Below, piece after piece: positions 16,666 through 26,186 of a DNA stretch of 64,000 nucleotides. The DNA comes from Polyangium sp. y55x31 (GTDB taxonomy: Bacteria; Myxococcota_A; Polyangia; Polyangiales; Polyangiaceae): assembly GCF_029946505.1 (NCBI RefSeq), contig NZ_JARZHG010000014.1, positions 62,001 through 126,000 on the forward strand, read 5' to 3'. The notes beneath the pieces were generated by a model. That model saw only the letters and a program-made list of their open reading frames with translations. It ran no database searches and was not told where the DNA came from. The stretch's first letter is position 1; each line of letters starts with the position of its first letter. A program made the translations under genes and the position numbers.

Positions 16666-17961
16666 TCACCGCGTGATGCGCGGCGCGCCTTCCTCGTCGA
16701 CGGCGTCCTTCACGTCGGCCGCGTCGGAGGCGGCCTCGTCACGCCCGTCGTCCGTCTTCGCCGCTTCGGTCCGCGCCGCGTCGCCGCGGCCGATCGAGGC
16801 GCCCGCGAGCGCCCACAACGAGACCGGGACATCCGGCCCCGTCGTCGCTTTCGTCGCGCGGGAGAGATAAATGCCGCCCGAGCGCTCGCCATTCTCGATC
16901 CGGGCCTCGGCCGTGCGGCGCGGGGCCGGCGCTGCGGGCGGGAGCGCAGCGCGGCGCTCCGGGGTCTTCATGCCGCGCCGGCCCTTCTTCGCCAGCTTGA
17001 GCCGCGCCTTGCTCGGCGCGTTTTTCGCGATCTCGACGCAGCTCTTCGCCATGGAAGGCGGGCACGAGATACGAACGTGGAAATGGTCGTCGTGGGGTAA
17101 ACCCCCGGTCGGCTGCATCATGACCTGCGCGGCCCGCACGTAGAGGGCGCGCGAGATGCCGCGCGAGCGGGCATGCGTGAGCAGGGCGTGCTTGATCGGC
17201 TCGGCCACGAAGACGTGGCTCACGCGCGCCTCCCGATCGAGCAGGAGGTTCTGCAAAAAGAGCCAGTTCCGCGCGACGTCGAAGCGCGCGCCGGGCACGC
17301 TCGGCGCCGTGAGCTTCTCGTCGACCTTCACGAACGAGGGGCGAAGCACGGGTTGTCCCTTTTCATTCACCAGGTAAAACCCGAGATCCGCGTCGCGCCC
17401 GCTCTCGTGGGAGTGGTGATGCGCGAGCTCGCCGCCGTTCTTGCGCGAGAGGTCGCCGACGCCGAGGACGGCACCCGGGTGTTTCTTGTTCACGGCCTTC
17501 GCCGAGCGATCGATCGCGTGGACGAGCGCGGGCAGGCCCCAGCGGGTGTCCACGTCCTTGTAGTTGTAGGCCGGCACGACGCGCAGGTAAGGCTTGTTCG
17601 TCGTATCGAGCCGAATGCCGCCCTCGAGGCGCCCGTCGTTCGGCGGGCCGACGGAATCGGCGCGCGGCGGTGGCTCGGGCTTCTTCGCCGGCGCCGCGAC
17701 CTCGGTCTTCGTCGTCTTTGCCGCCCCTTCGTTCGAGGCTTCGCTCGGACGAGCCGGGCTACGCCCCAAACCCCGTCCAGGGCGTCCCGTGGCCGAGGGC
17801 TCGGTCCGGGCGCGGCGCGACGGTCCCTGGGGCTTGTGCGCGGCGACGCGTGCGGCCTGGGGGGCGGCGGGTGCGGGCGGCGCGGCGTCGGCGGGCGTCG
17901 TGGGCGTGCCGCAGAGCGCAATCGCGAGCGCGGCGGCGAGGGAGCGGAGAGGGCTACGCAC
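16666..17961 (-). CDS. Penicillin-insensitive murein endopeptidase-like (MepA/LAS family)
   Basis: The GTG at 17961 starts a 431-aa protein with a signal peptide (L-A-A-A-L-A-I-A-L) and a long Pro/Ala/Arg-rich linker. A catalytic domain follows that carries the LAS metallopeptidase ligands: His and Asp in H-E-S-G-R-D-A-D-L-G-F, and the second His pair in H-D-D-H-F-H-V-R-I. MepA cuts D-Ala-meso-DAP cross-links in peptidoglycan with Zn. After the domain there is an unusual charged tail of about 110 residues without known function. The family is normally about 275 aa, so both the linker and the tail are extensions. The start is uncertain; the frame is open upstream. Confidence 0.85.
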   Translation of the reverse strand: MRSPLRSLAAALAIALCGTPTTPADAAPPAPAAPQAARVAAHKPQGPSRRARTEPSATGRPGRGLGRSPARPSEASNEGAAKTTKTEVAAPAKKPEPPPRADSVGPPNDGRLEGGIRLDTTNKPYLRVVPAYNYKDVDTRWGLPALVHAIDRSAKAVNKKHPGAVLGVGDLSRKNGGELAHHHSHESGRDADLGFYLVNEKGQPVLRPSFVKVDEKLTAPSVPGARFDVARNWLFLQNLLLDREARVSHVFVAEPIKHALLTHARSRGISRALYVRAAQVMMQPTGGLPHDDHFHVRISCPPSMAKSCVEIAKNAPSKARLKLAKKGRRGMKTPERRAALPPAAPAPRRTAEARIENGERSGGIYLSRATKATTGPDVPVSLWALAGASIGRGDAARTEAAKTDDGRDEAASDAADVKDAVDEEGAPRITR

Positions 17962-18022
17962 GGCCCTGGAATAACCTTCGGCGAAGCGCGGGGCCAAGTT
18001 TCGGCGATCGCCCCGGCCCGGG

Positions 18023-19132
18023 CTACGACGAGAACGAGTTGCTTCGATAACGTCCCGGGAGCTCACCCCCGAACAACGTGTTCGTATAAAAGGGGTTCCC
18101 CATGTTCTTGGTCGAGTGGTTCACGCCCTGCCCCTGCTCGCCGTGTGTCGTCCCCTTGATCACGTTCCCATTCACGAAGATGACGACGTTCTCCGCGTAC
18201 GAGCCTTTGGCGTGGTTGCCGCTCTCGTCGATGTAGTTCACGATCCCGCTGGCCGCCTTGCCGTTGAAGCCATACACGCTGTAGTTCTGGCCGAGCTGCT
18301 GGCTCAGGATACGCGCGGGGCAGTCGTTGGCGACACCGTTCTGTGGATACTTGAGCTCCGCTGCGCTCCAGCACGCGTCGAGCACGATGCGTGAGAAGAT
18401 CACGGTGTTGCCGAGCTGCTGCTCGATTCGGTGGAGCTCCTGGACGAATGCCTGGATCGCGACGCCTTCATTGCCCGGATTGGTTCCGAAGAGCCACTGC
18501 ACGTTGCCGTGTGTCGTCACGACCAGCAGCAAGTCGGTCATGCCGTTCTTGTACTTTTTGAAGGTCTTTTTGCTATCCAGGAAGACGCCCTGGTTCACGT
18601 CGTACGTCAGGTACGGATCGTTCAAGACATTGCAGCCGGTCGACTGATAGAAGCTCTTGCTCGTGCCGAACAGCGACGACTGCTCGTTGCCGTCGTAGCT
18701 GAGGGTCACGATGATCGTGGGTTGCTTCTCGTACTGCCCGATCCGGAGCAGCTCTTTGTAGCTCGGAAGCTCCTGGTCCATGCGCTGCACGACCACGGGC
18801 GCCTTCGCCGCGTGCGGCGCGAGCTTCGGCTGCGCGACGGTCGCCGGGTGCGGAGACCGCGGCGGGGACGCGCCGAACGCCGGCTTGCTCTGCACGACCT
18901 TCGCCGGATGGGGAGGCTTCGTGGGGGCGTGCGCTGGGGGCGCCGCGGGCGCTCCTCGGGAGGGTTTCGTCACATGGGCAGTAGAGGCGACGGCCTCGCG
19001 ACCGGGCAAATTTTGGCGCCGAGCGGCGGCGCTCGGGCTGGGCGTGGCCGCGCGTGCTGCCTCTGGACGGACGGCCTCGGGGCCCGGGCGCGGCGCATCC
19101 CCCTGGCCACCCGGGCGCGGCTCTGGTAGCAC
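18023..19132 (-). CDS. Candidate secreted effector: VVQ/PKL-repeat N-terminus plus caspase-like (clan CD) cysteine peptidase domain
   Basis: This is a protein of about 369 aa if started at the GTG of 19132; later GTG codons are possible. Residues up to about 115 are disordered and Pro/Ala-rich, with repeated [10 protein letters not shown] and P-V-V-V-Q-R units. These are known to me from large myxobacterial and cyanobacterial proteins linked to contractile injection systems. The C-terminal domain has a strand followed by T-T-H-G-N (His codon 18509-18511, about residue 208), then I-V-L-D-A-C-W-S (Cys codon 18371-18373, about residue 254). This is the His-Gly/Asp-x-Cys order of caspase-like peptidases. 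Its DNA has markedly lower GC than the N-terminal part. There is no signal peptide. Effector function is inferred. Confidence 0.55.
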   Translation of the reverse strand: MLPEPRPGGQGDAPRPGPEAVRPEAARAATPSPSAAARRQNLPGREAVASTAHVTKPSRGAPAAPPAHAPTKPPHPAKVVQSKPAFGASPPRSPHPATVAQPKLAPHAAKAPVVVQRMDQELPSYKELLRIGQYEKQPTIIVTLSYDGNEQSSLFGTSKSFYQSTGCNVLNDPYLTYDVNQGVFLDSKKTFKKYKNGMTDLLLVVTTHGNVQWLFGTNPGNEGVAIQAFVQELHRIEQQLGNTVIFSRIVLDACWSAAELKYPQNGVANDCPARILSQQLGQNYSVYGFNGKAASGIVNYIDESGNHAKGSYAENVVIFVNGNVIKGTTHGEQGQGVNHSTKNMGNPFYTNTLFGGELPGRYRSNSFSS

Positions 19133-19162
19133 TCCCGGCCGTATGAACAAGGTCTACCAGAG
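19121..19162. promoter_or_regulatory. 9-bp inverted repeat spanning the divergent effector/scoA starts
   Basis: CTCTGGTAG (19121-19129) and CTACCAGAG (19154-19162) are perfect inverted arms around the scoA ATG at 19143 and the effector GTG at 19132. Each arm holds a TAG-type -10-like box pointing outward. It could be a divergent operator-promoter or coincidence. Confidence 0.35.
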
Positions 19163-19907
19163 CGCCCTCGACGCGTGCCGGGACATCCCCGACGGCGCGA
19201 CGATCCTCGCGGGCGGCTTCGGCCTCTGCGGGATCCCCGAGAACTGCATCGCCGCGCTGCGCGAGCTCGGCACGAAGGACCTCGTCGTCGTCTCGAACAA
19301 CTGCGGCGTCGACGATTTTGGTCTCGGCGTGCTCCTCCGGAACAAGCAAATCCGGAAGATGATTTCGTCCTACGTCGGCGAAAACAAGGAGTTCGAGCGC
19401 CAGTACCTCTCGGGCGAGCTCGAGGTGGAGCTCACGCCGCAAGGCACGCTCGCCGAGCGCGTCCGGGCCGGCGGCGCGGGCATTCCAGCGTTCTACACCC
19501 CGACCGGCGCGCACACCGCCATCAGCGAAGGCGGCCTGCCGGTCCTCTACAACCCCGACGGCTCGGTGAAGAAGTACTCCGAGAAGAAGGAGATCCGCGC
19601 TTTCAATGGTCGGGATTACGTGCTCGAACCGGCGATCCGCGGCGACTTCGCGATCGTGAAGGCCTGGAAGGGCGATCGGTACGGAAACCTCGTCTACCGC
19701 AAGACGGCGATGAACTTCAACCCGATGATGGCCACGGCCGCGCAGGTGACGATCGCCGAGGTCGAGGAGCTCGTGGAGGTCGGCGAGCTCGATCCGGACA
19801 CGATCCACACGCCGGGGCTCTACGTGCACCGCGTCGTCGTGGGTGCGAAGTACGAAAAGCGCATCGAGCGCAGGACCGTGCAGAAGCCCGAGGGAGCGAG
19901 GCAGTAA
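19143..19907 (+). CDS. scoA: 3-oxoacid (succinyl-CoA:acetoacetate) CoA-transferase subunit A
   Basis: This 254-aa alpha subunit of a family I CoA-transferase has the N-terminal [14 protein letters not shown] loop that binds CoA, and an [14 protein letters not shown] segment typical of SCOT-A. With ScoB it moves CoA between succinyl-CoA and acetoacetate, feeding ketone bodies or branched-chain breakdown products into central metabolism. scoB begins one base after its stop. The start codon lies inside an inverted repeat that also covers the divergent effector gene. Confidence 0.92.
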   Translation: MNKVYQSALDACRDIPDGATILAGGFGLCGIPENCIAALRELGTKDLVVVSNNCGVDDFGLGVLLRNKQIRKMISSYVGENKEFERQYLSGELEVELTPQGTLAERVRAGGAGIPAFYTPTGAHTAISEGGLPVLYNPDGSVKKYSEKKEIRAFNGRDYVLEPAIRGDFAIVKAWKGDRYGNLVYRKTAMNFNPMMATAAQVTIAEVEELVEVGELDPDTIHTPGLYVHRVVVGAKYEKRIERRTVQKPEGARQ

Positions 19908-19908
19908 G

Positions 19909-20580
19909 ATGAGCCTTTCGCGAGAGCAGATCGCACGCCGCGCGGCTTTGGAGCTCCGTGACGGCTTCTACGTGAACCTCGGCATCGGCATGCCGACCCT
20001 GGTGGCGAACTTCATCCCGAAAGGGATGGACGTCGTGCTCCAGAGCGAAAATGGCCTGCTCGGCATCGGCCCTTATCCCGAGGCCGGCAAAGAGGATCCG
20101 GACCTCATCAACGCGGGCAAGGAGACGGTCACGATGATGCCCGGCTCCGCCACGTTCTCGAGCGCCGAGAGCTTCGCGATGATCCGCGGCGGCCACATCG
20201 ACCTCGCCATCCTCGGCGCGATGGAGGTCTCCGAGAAGGGCGACCTCGCGAACTGGATGATCCCGGGCAAGATGGTGAAGGGCATGGGCGGCGCGATGGA
20301 CCTCGTCGTCTCGGCCAAGCGCGTCGTCGTGATCATGGACCACGCCGCGAAGAACGGGTCGCCGAAGATCCTTCGCGAGTGCAGCCTGCCGCTCACGGGC
20401 CGGGGCGTCGTGCACCGAATCATCACGGATCTCGCGGTGATCGACGTGACGCCGGAGGGCCTCGTTTTGCGCGAGCTCGCGCCGGGCGTCTCGGCGCGCG
20501 AGGTGCAGGAGAAGACGGAGCCTGCGCTGAAGGTGCCGCACGACGTGAAGGAGATCGACCTCGGCGGCCCCCAAGCGTAG
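19909..20580 (+). CDS. scoB: 3-oxoacid CoA-transferase subunit B
   Basis: This 223-aa beta subunit carries the catalytic Glu in Q-S-E-N-G-L-L-G, which forms the glutamyl-CoA thioester intermediate, and G-I-G-M-P-T-L-V at the N-terminus. I-M-D-H and the [10 protein letters not shown] block are typical. It starts one base after the scoA stop. accD follows after six bases, so the CoA-transferase and acetyl-CoA carboxylase genes share a transcript here. Confidence 0.93.
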   Translation: MSLSREQIARRAALELRDGFYVNLGIGMPTLVANFIPKGMDVVLQSENGLLGIGPYPEAGKEDPDLINAGKETVTMMPGSATFSSAESFAMIRGGHIDLAILGAMEVSEKGDLANWMIPGKMVKGMGGAMDLVVSAKRVVVIMDHAAKNGSPKILRECSLPLTGRGVVHRIITDLAVIDVTPEGLVLRELAPGVSAREVQEKTEPALKVPHDVKEIDLGGPQA

Positions 20581-20586
20581 ACCGAC

Positions 20587-21444
20587 ATGAGCTGGCCCGA
20601 AAAAACACCGCCCAGCGCCGGGGAGAAGCGCTCGATCGGCGCGGGCGTGTTCCGCCGCTGCGAGGGCTGCGGCGAGACCGTCACGGCCGACGATCTCGCC
20701 GCGAATTTCGAGGTTTGCCCGCGCTGCGGACATCACCACAAGCTCGCCGCGAAGGGCTGGCGGGCGCTGCTCTGCGACGAGGGCGCGCTCGAAGCCTGGG
20801 ACGAGCACCTCGTGCCCGACGACCCGCTGCGCTTCAGCGACGGCCGGACCTACAAGGAACGCGTCGCCGCCGCGCAGAAGAAGACCGGCGCGCGCGAGGG
20901 CATCGAGATCGGCAAGGCGAGCCTCGGCGGCCGGCCGATCGGGTACGGCGCGTTCGTCTTCGCGTTCATGGGCGGCAGCATGGGCTCGGTCGTCGGCGAG
21001 AAGATCACGCGCCTGTTCGAGCGAGCCGCCGAGGAAGAGCTGCCGGTCGTGCTCCTCTCGGCCTCGGGCGGCGCACGCATGCAGGAGGGCATCCTCTCGC
21101 TCATGCAGATGGCGAAAAGCGTGGCGGCGCTCGAACGCTTCCGGCAGCGCCGTTTGCCCTTCCTCTCGGTGCTCCTGCATCCGACGACGGGCGGCGTGGC
21201 CGCGAGCTTCGCGTTCCTCGGCGACGTCAACATCGCCGAGCCGAAGGCCCTCATCGGCTTCGCGGGGCCGCGGGTCATCGAGACCACGATCCGGCAGACC
21301 TTGCCGCCCGGCTTCCAGCGGGCGGAGTTCTTGCTGGAGCACGGCATGATCGACGCGATCGTCCCGCGCCTGGAGATGAAGCAGACGATCGGGCTCTTGC
21401 TCGACCACCTGCAGGACGCCCGCGCCGCTCGGACCCCACGCTGA
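20587..21444 (+). CDS. accD: Acetyl-CoA carboxylase carboxyltransferase subunit beta
   Basis: This 285-aa protein starts with a Zn ribbon (C-E-G-C at about residue 24 and C-P-R-C at about 43). The carboxyltransferase fold follows, with G-G-S-M-G-S-V-V-G-E-K, L-L-S-A-S-G-G-A-R-M-Q-E-G and T-T-G-G-V-A-A-S-F-A, which bind acetyl-CoA and the carbonyl in the oxyanion holes. It transfers the carboxyl from biotin to acetyl-CoA for fatty-acid synthesis, in complex with AccA. The Zn ribbon also binds nucleic acid in E. coli. folC follows after four bases, a common accD-folC order. Confidence 0.95.
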   Translation: MSWPEKTPPSAGEKRSIGAGVFRRCEGCGETVTADDLAANFEVCPRCGHHHKLAAKGWRALLCDEGALEAWDEHLVPDDPLRFSDGRTYKERVAAAQKKTGAREGIEIGKASLGGRPIGYGAFVFAFMGGSMGSVVGEKITRLFERAAEEELPVVLLSASGGARMQEGILSLMQMAKSVAALERFRQRRLPFLSVLLHPTTGGVAASFAFLGDVNIAEPKALIGFAGPRVIETTIRQTLPPGFQRAEFLLEHGMIDAIVPRLEMKQTIGLLLDHLQDARAARTPR

Positions 21445-21448
21445 TCGG

Positions 21449-22825
21449 ATGACATCTACTCGAAAAACGCTCGGAGGCTCCGCTCCGACAAGCGGAGCTC
21501 TGCCCCCGAACCCCCGCCTGATCCCCCTCGTCGACGACCTCATGCGACGCGCGGGCCGGGGCATGTCGCTCGGCCTCGATCGCATGCACGCGGCCCTCGC
21601 GGCGCTGGGAAACCCCGAGAAAAAGCGGCGGTTTTTCCACGTCACCGGGACGAACGGGAAGGGCTCGACGAGCGCGATGCTGGAGTCCATCGCGCGACAA
21701 GCGGGCTTCCGGACCGGGCTCTACACCTCGCCGCACCTCTGCCGTTTCGCCGAGCGAATCCGGGTGAACGGCGATCCCGTCGGTGATGACGTCCTCGCAG
21801 ACGCGCTCGAACGGGTGCTCGCGGTCGCGCCCGAGGGGCTCACGTTTTTCGAGGCGATGACGCTCGCGGCGTTCGTCGCGTTCGACGCGGCGGACATCGA
21901 GGTCGGCGTGATCGAGGTGGGCATCGGGGGGCGGCTCGACGCGACGAACGTGCTCGAACGGCCGCTCGGAACGGCGATCACGTCGGTGGCGCTCGATCAC
22001 ACGGCGCTGCTCGGCGACACGCACGCGGCGATCGCGCGGGACAAGGCGGGCCTGTTCCGGCGCGACGTGCCGGTCGTGCTCGGGCCGCTCGACGACGAGG
22101 CGCTCGCGGCGGCGCTCGAGGTGGCGAAGGACGTGGGCGCGCGGCCGATCTTGCGGGTGGCGCGGCCGGGCGAGGCGCCATCCCACGCGGGCGGGGTCTT
22201 CGTGTTCGAGGCGCGGGCGCTTTCGGATGGGCGCGCGCGGATCGATCTGCCGGGCCTGTGCGTCGAGACGCACCTCGGGCTCGCCGGGGCACATCAAATC
22301 GCGAATGCGGCCGTGGCGGCGGCGCTCGTCGCCTCGACGTCGACGCCCACGTTCAAGGTTCTGCCGGGGCTCATCTCGCGCGGCCTCGCCGCGGCGCGAT
22401 GGCCGGGTCGGCTCGAACGCATCGACAAGGACGGCAAGGCCGTCCTCCTCGATTGCGCGCACAATCCGCACGGCGCGGCTGCGCTCGCCGAGCACGTACG
22501 TTCCCTCGGGTTATCGCCCGATCGGGTGGTGCTCGTCTTCGGGGCGCTCGCGGACAAGGCGTGGATGGGCATGCTCGACGTGCTCGGCCCGCTCGCCGAT
22601 CGGCGCGTGTATGCGGAGCCGAAGGGCCGAGCGCCGGTGAAGGCGTCCGAGCTCGCCGCGCGTTTTCCCGGCCTGCCCGCGCCCGAGGGGCGGGAGGCGA
22701 TCGCGCGGGCGCTTGCAATGGCGGGGCCTTCCGACCTCGTCGTCGTGGCGGGATCGATTTATCTCGTCGGCGAGGTGCGGGGCGAGCTCCTCGGCCTTGC
22801 TTGTGATCCCGTGGTCGCGCTCTGA
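21449..22825 (+). CDS. folC: Bifunctional folylpolyglutamate synthase / dihydrofolate synthase
   Basis: This 458-aa Mur-ligase-fold enzyme has the ATP loop G-T-N-G-K-G-S-T-S, the folate loop with Y-T-S-P-H-L, and [20 protein letters not shown] is near the C-terminal domain. It adds glutamate to dihydropteroate and to folates. About 20 N-terminal residues before P-L-V-D-D-L are unusual and rich in Ser/Thr/Pro; a later start is possible but none is clearly better. It is the last gene of the scoA-scoB-accD-folC run. Confidence 0.93.
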   Translation: MTSTRKTLGGSAPTSGALPPNPRLIPLVDDLMRRAGRGMSLGLDRMHAALAALGNPEKKRRFFHVTGTNGKGSTSAMLESIARQAGFRTGLYTSPHLCRFAERIRVNGDPVGDDVLADALERVLAVAPEGLTFFEAMTLAAFVAFDAADIEVGVIEVGIGGRLDATNVLERPLGTAITSVALDHTALLGDTHAAIARDKAGLFRRDVPVVLGPLDDEALAAALEVAKDVGARPILRVARPGEAPSHAGGVFVFEARALSDGRARIDLPGLCVETHLGLAGAHQIANAAVAAALVASTSTPTFKVLPGLISRGLAAARWPGRLERIDKDGKAVLLDCAHNPHGAAALAEHVRSLGLSPDRVVLVFGALADKAWMGMLDVLGPLADRRVYAEPKGRAPVKASELAARFPGLPAPEGREAIARALAMAGPSDLVVVAGSIYLVGEVRGELLGLACDPVVAL

Positions 22826-22849
22826 GGGCGCGTGGTCGTTTCCGCTTCG

Positions 22850-22878
22850 TTGCGAGTTTTGCCGGCTCGACGTACAGT
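22850..22878 (+). promoter_or_regulatory. Promoter of sthA
   Basis: TTGCGA (22850-22855), a 17-base spacer and TACAGT (22873-22878) lie so close to the ATG at 22887 that the transcript would start within one or two bases of the start codon. Confidence 0.55.
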
Positions 22879-22886
22879 GCGCGCCG

Positions 22887-24281
22887 ATGAGCTCGCGATC
22901 GTTTGACGTCATCGTGATCGGCAGCGGCCCCGGCGGGGAAGGGGCGGCCATGAAGTGCGCCAAGGAGGGCCGGAGCGTCTGCGTGGTGGACATGCGCCAC
23001 CAGGTCGGGGGCGCCTGCACGCACACGGCCACGATCCCCTCGAAGGCGCTTCGCCACGCGATCCAGCGCTTCGTGGAGATGCGCCACGTCCCGGGTTTCC
23101 GGGCGAGCCCGGACGCGCAGCCCTCGTTCGGCGACCTCACCCGCACGGCGAGCAGCGTCATCGCGCGACAGACCGACATGCGGCAGACGTTCTACGAGCG
23201 GAACAAGGTCGAGGTCGTCGAAGGCCGCGCCCGTTTCCTCGACGAGAACACGCTGGAGGTCGGCCAGCCGAAGGGCGCGATCGACGTCCTCACGGCAAAA
23301 GCGTTCATCATCGCGAGCGGCTCGCGGCCGTATCACCCGCCGGACGTCGATTTCACCCATCCGCGCGTCTACGACTCGGACACGATCCTCACGATGGAGG
23401 AGATGCCGCAGTCGATGATCGTTTATGGCGCCGGCGTCATCGGTTGCGAGTGGGGCAGCATGTTCCGCATGCTCGGCGTGAAGCTGAACCTCATCAATAC
23501 CCGCGACAAGCTGCTCTCGTTCCTCGACGACGAGATCGTCGACGCCCTCGCGTATCACCTGCGCGACATGGGCTGCTTGATCCGGCACAACGAGGAGTAC
23601 GAGCGCGTCGAAGGCCAGGACGACGGCGTGGTCCTGCACCTGAAGAGCGGCAAGAAGATCAAGGCCGACGTGCTGCTCTGGGCGAACGGGCGCACGGGCA
23701 ATTCGAATGGCATGGGGCTCGAAGAGCTCGGCATCGCCATCGACTCGCGCGGAAACATCAAGGTGAACGAGGCGTACCAGACGTCCGTGCCGCACATTTA
23801 TGCGGTGGGTGACGTGGTGGGTTTCCCCTCGCTCGCGAGCGCGGCGTACGATCAGGGCCGCTTCGCCGCGACGCACCTCGTCGAAGGGCGGCTCGAAACG
23901 AAGCTCGTGGAGGACATTCCGACGGGCATCTATACCTCGCCCGAGATCTCGTCCGTCGGAAAAACCGAGCGCGAATTGACGAAGGCGGGGATCCCGTACG
24001 AGGTCGGCCACGCGCAGTTCAAATCGCTGGCGCGCGCGCAGATCACCGGACGGACCGTGGGGATGCTCAAGATCCTGTTCCACCGCGAGACCTTGGAGCT
24101 GCTCGGCGTGCATTGCTTCGGGGACAACGCGAGTGAAATCATCCACATCGGTCAGGCGATCATGTCGCAGGAGGGCAAGGCCAACACCCTCCTGTATTTC
24201 GTGAACACGACGTTCAACTACCCCACGATGGCCGAGGCGTACCGCGTCGCGGCCCTGAACGGCCTGAACCGGGTGTTTTGA
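22887..24281 (+). CDS. sthA: Soluble pyridine nucleotide transhydrogenase
   Basis: This 464-aa flavoprotein of the disulphide reductase family has an FAD loop [12 protein letters not shown] and a second dinucleotide loop at [10 protein letters not shown]. The usual C-x-x-x-x-C redox pair is replaced by C-T-H-T-A-T (one Cys lost), the hallmark of SthA. It transfers hydride between NADPH and NAD+ in the cytosol, balancing redox pools. A good promoter with no leader sits in front of it, and 114 bases separate it from the next gene. Confidence 0.93.
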   Translation: MSSRSFDVIVIGSGPGGEGAAMKCAKEGRSVCVVDMRHQVGGACTHTATIPSKALRHAIQRFVEMRHVPGFRASPDAQPSFGDLTRTASSVIARQTDMRQTFYERNKVEVVEGRARFLDENTLEVGQPKGAIDVLTAKAFIIASGSRPYHPPDVDFTHPRVYDSDTILTMEEMPQSMIVYGAGVIGCEWGSMFRMLGVKLNLINTRDKLLSFLDDEIVDALAYHLRDMGCLIRHNEEYERVEGQDDGVVLHLKSGKKIKADVLLWANGRTGNSNGMGLEELGIAIDSRGNIKVNEAYQTSVPHIYAVGDVVGFPSLASAAYDQGRFAATHLVEGRLETKLVEDIPTGIYTSPEISSVGKTERELTKAGIPYEVGHAQFKSLARAQITGRTVGMLKILFHRETLELLGVHCFGDNASEIIHIGQAIMSQEGKANTLLYFVNTTFNYPTMAEAYRVAALNGLNRVF

Positions 24282-24340
24282 CGCGGAGCGCGGCCCCTCG
24301 CGCATCGTGGGGCCGTTCGCCAAGGTTCGCGTATTCGTGC

Positions 24341-24369
24341 TTGAGTCGCGAAGGAGGGGTGCATAAGGT
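24341..24369 (+). promoter_or_regulatory. Promoter of the alpha/beta hydrolase-STAS operon
   Basis: TTGAGT (24341-24346), a 17-base spacer and TAAGGT (24364-24369) are followed by a good Shine-Dalgarno (AGGAGGG, 24381-24387) eight bases before the ATG. Confidence 0.6.
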
Positions 24370-24395
24370 GTGTCCTCCCCAGGAGGGACAGACCC

Positions 24396-25178
24396 ATGCA
24401 CGTCACGCAGGCGAACGACGGAATCAAGATTGCTTACCGCAGCTTCGGGGACGGCCCCGAGGTGGTGTTCCTCGTCCACGGGTGGATGGTCTCCGGCGCG
24501 GTCCACGACGACCTGCTCGAGCACCTCGACCGCGACGGTCTGCGCGTGATCGTGCCGGACCTGCGCGGCGCGGGTCAATCCGACAAACCCGAGGCGGGTT
24601 ACTCGATCCAGCGTTATGCGGACGATATCCTGGCGATCGCCGACGCCGAGGGGATCAAGTCGTTCACCGTCGTCGGCCACAGCATGGGCGGCCAGATCGC
24701 CCAGTGGCTCGCGGCCTATCACCCCGACCGGGTGAACGGCGCCGTCCTGCTCTGCCCCGTGCCCGCGAGCGGCGCGCCCCTGCCCCCCGAGGCGATCGGC
24801 CTCTTCTCGAGCGCCGGCGGCAACCGCGACGCGCAGCGCACGATCCTCGGCCTCGCCTGCAAGGAGCTTTCGCCCGCCTCGCTGGAGCGTCTGCTCGACG
24901 ACGGCGCCCGCACCCTGCCCGAGGCCGTGCGGCTCTCGTTCGACGTCTGGCGCACGGGCGGGTTTTCCGATGCGCTCGGCTCGATCAAGGCTCCGCTCCT
25001 CGTCGTCGGCACCGATGATCCGTTCCTTCCGCCCGCGGCTCTGCGCGGCGAGATCGTCTCGAAGGTCCGCGGCGCTCGTTTCGCGTACCTGCCCGGACCG
25101 GGGCACTACGTGCAGGTCGAGCGTCCGCGCGAGACGGCAGCCTTGTTGCAAGCCTTCCTCTCCGCGCGCCGGACGTGA
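24396..25178 (+). CDS. Alpha/beta-fold hydrolase
   Basis: This 260-aa cytosolic hydrolase shows the nucleophile elbow G-H-S-M-G-G (Ser about 93), the oxyanion loop H-G-W, the acid in G-T-D-D-P-F and the base in P-G-P-G-H-Y-V-Q. D-L-R-G-A-G-Q-S-D-K-P is the usual family loop. The substrate is unknown; similar enzymes act as esterases, lactonases or haloperoxidase-like hydrolases. It overlaps the STAS regulator gene downstream by GTGA, which makes it a likely output or input partner of that regulator. RsbQ, an alpha/beta hydrolase, works with the sigma-B pathway in Bacillus. Confidence 0.9.
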   Translation: MHVTQANDGIKIAYRSFGDGPEVVFLVHGWMVSGAVHDDLLEHLDRDGLRVIVPDLRGAGQSDKPEAGYSIQRYADDILAIADAEGIKSFTVVGHSMGGQIAQWLAAYHPDRVNGAVLLCPVPASGAPLPPEAIGLFSSAGGNRDAQRTILGLACKELSPASLERLLDDGARTLPEAVRLSFDVWRTGGFSDALGSIKAPLLVVGTDDPFLPPAALRGEIVSKVRGARFAYLPGPGHYVQVERPRETAALLQAFLSARRT

Positions 25179-26173
25179 ACCGCTCGCGTCGTGCCCGGAC
25201 GCGGCTCCTCGCCGCGGTGCGGAGGCGCCGCGCGGGGCCGGTCCGGGCGCGTCCGGGCGCGGGGCAGACGCCGGGGCTCGCGGCGCTGCTCGACTTGCTC
25301 GCGCGACGACGGGAGGACGTGCTCGAGCGCGGGACAGACTGGGTCTTCGCGCTCGCGCCGGACCTCCAGGGCAAGCGGCCGCGCGAGGAGACGCAGAGCC
25401 TCGTCGACCGGGTCATCACGACGAACGTCGCCATCCTCGCATCCGGCGATCGCGCTCCGCTGCATACGTTCATCGATTACGTGACGAGCCTGCGCGCGGC
25501 GAGCGAGTTCCGCGTCTCCACGCTGCTCCGGGGGTTTCTCTCGTTCAAGCGGGGCGTCGCGGTCGTGATCGCCGAGGAGCGCTGGCCCGCGCGTGAGGCC
25601 CTCGGCGCGCTCGGGCTCGTCGACGAGGTCTATTACGAGGCGATCTTCGAGCTCTCGGACGTGTACGGCGAAAAGCTCGTGGGCTCGCTCTTGGCGCGGC
25701 GGCGCGAGCTCGAGGCCGAGCTCGGGGAGAAGCGCGCCGAGCTCGACGACAAGATCACCACGATCGACGCCCAGCGCGCCGCGCTCCGCGCGCTCTCCTC
25801 GCCGGTCCTCCGCGTCTGGGAGGGCGTGCTGCTCCTGCCGCTCATCGGCGAGATCTCGCCCGAGCGGGCCGAGCACGCGAAGAGCGTCCTGCTCCACGCG
25901 ATCGGCACCTACCAGGCGCGTATCGTGCTGATCGACGTGACGGGGCTCAGCGTGGTCGACGCGCACGCGGCGGGGGTGCTCGGCTCGATGATGCGCGCGA
26001 CGGGGCTCGTGGGGGCGGAGGGCATGCTGGTCGGCGTGCGGGGCGATGCGGCGCGCACGTTCGTCGAGATCGGCGAGCTCTTCCCGGGCGCGCGGACCTT
26101 CGCGACGCTGGGTGACGGCCTCCGGCATGCGATACGGCGCGTGCTTCATCTGTCGAAGACGCGGTTCTTCTGA
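25175..26173 (+). CDS. RsbR-like regulator: non-haem-globin N-domain plus STAS
   Basis: The GTG start overlaps the hydrolase stop (GTGA). The 332-aa protein has an all-helical N-terminal region (about 30-190) like the signalling domain of RsbR/RsbRD proteins. A coiled-coil linker (E-L-E-A-E-L-G-E-K-R-A-E-L-D) leads to a C-terminal STAS domain (about 210-320) with I-D-V-T-G-L-S-V-V-D-A. Such proteins build stressosomes and are phosphorylated by RsbT. The residue after V-V-D is Ala where I recall a phosphorylatable Thr in Bacillus RsbRA. No RsbS or RsbT is in the window. Two related PAS-STAS genes lie at 50308 and 51446. Confidence 0.8.
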   Translation: MNRSRRARTRLLAAVRRRRAGPVRARPGAGQTPGLAALLDLLARRREDVLERGTDWVFALAPDLQGKRPREETQSLVDRVITTNVAILASGDRAPLHTFIDYVTSLRAASEFRVSTLLRGFLSFKRGVAVVIAEERWPAREALGALGLVDEVYYEAIFELSDVYGEKLVGSLLARRRELEAELGEKRAELDDKITTIDAQRAALRALSSPVLRVWEGVLLLPLIGEISPERAEHAKSVLLHAIGTYQARIVLIDVTGLSVVDAHAAGVLGSMMRATGLVGAEGMLVGVRGDAARTFVEIGELFPGARTFATLGDGLRHAIRRVLHLSKTRFF

Positions 26174-26186
26174 TAAAACCCCGGCC

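Noticed and set aside
24291-24315. CGGCCCC / GGGGCCG hairpin after sthA
   Set aside because: Seven pairs but an 11-base loop and no T run; in such GC-rich DNA this is expected by chance.
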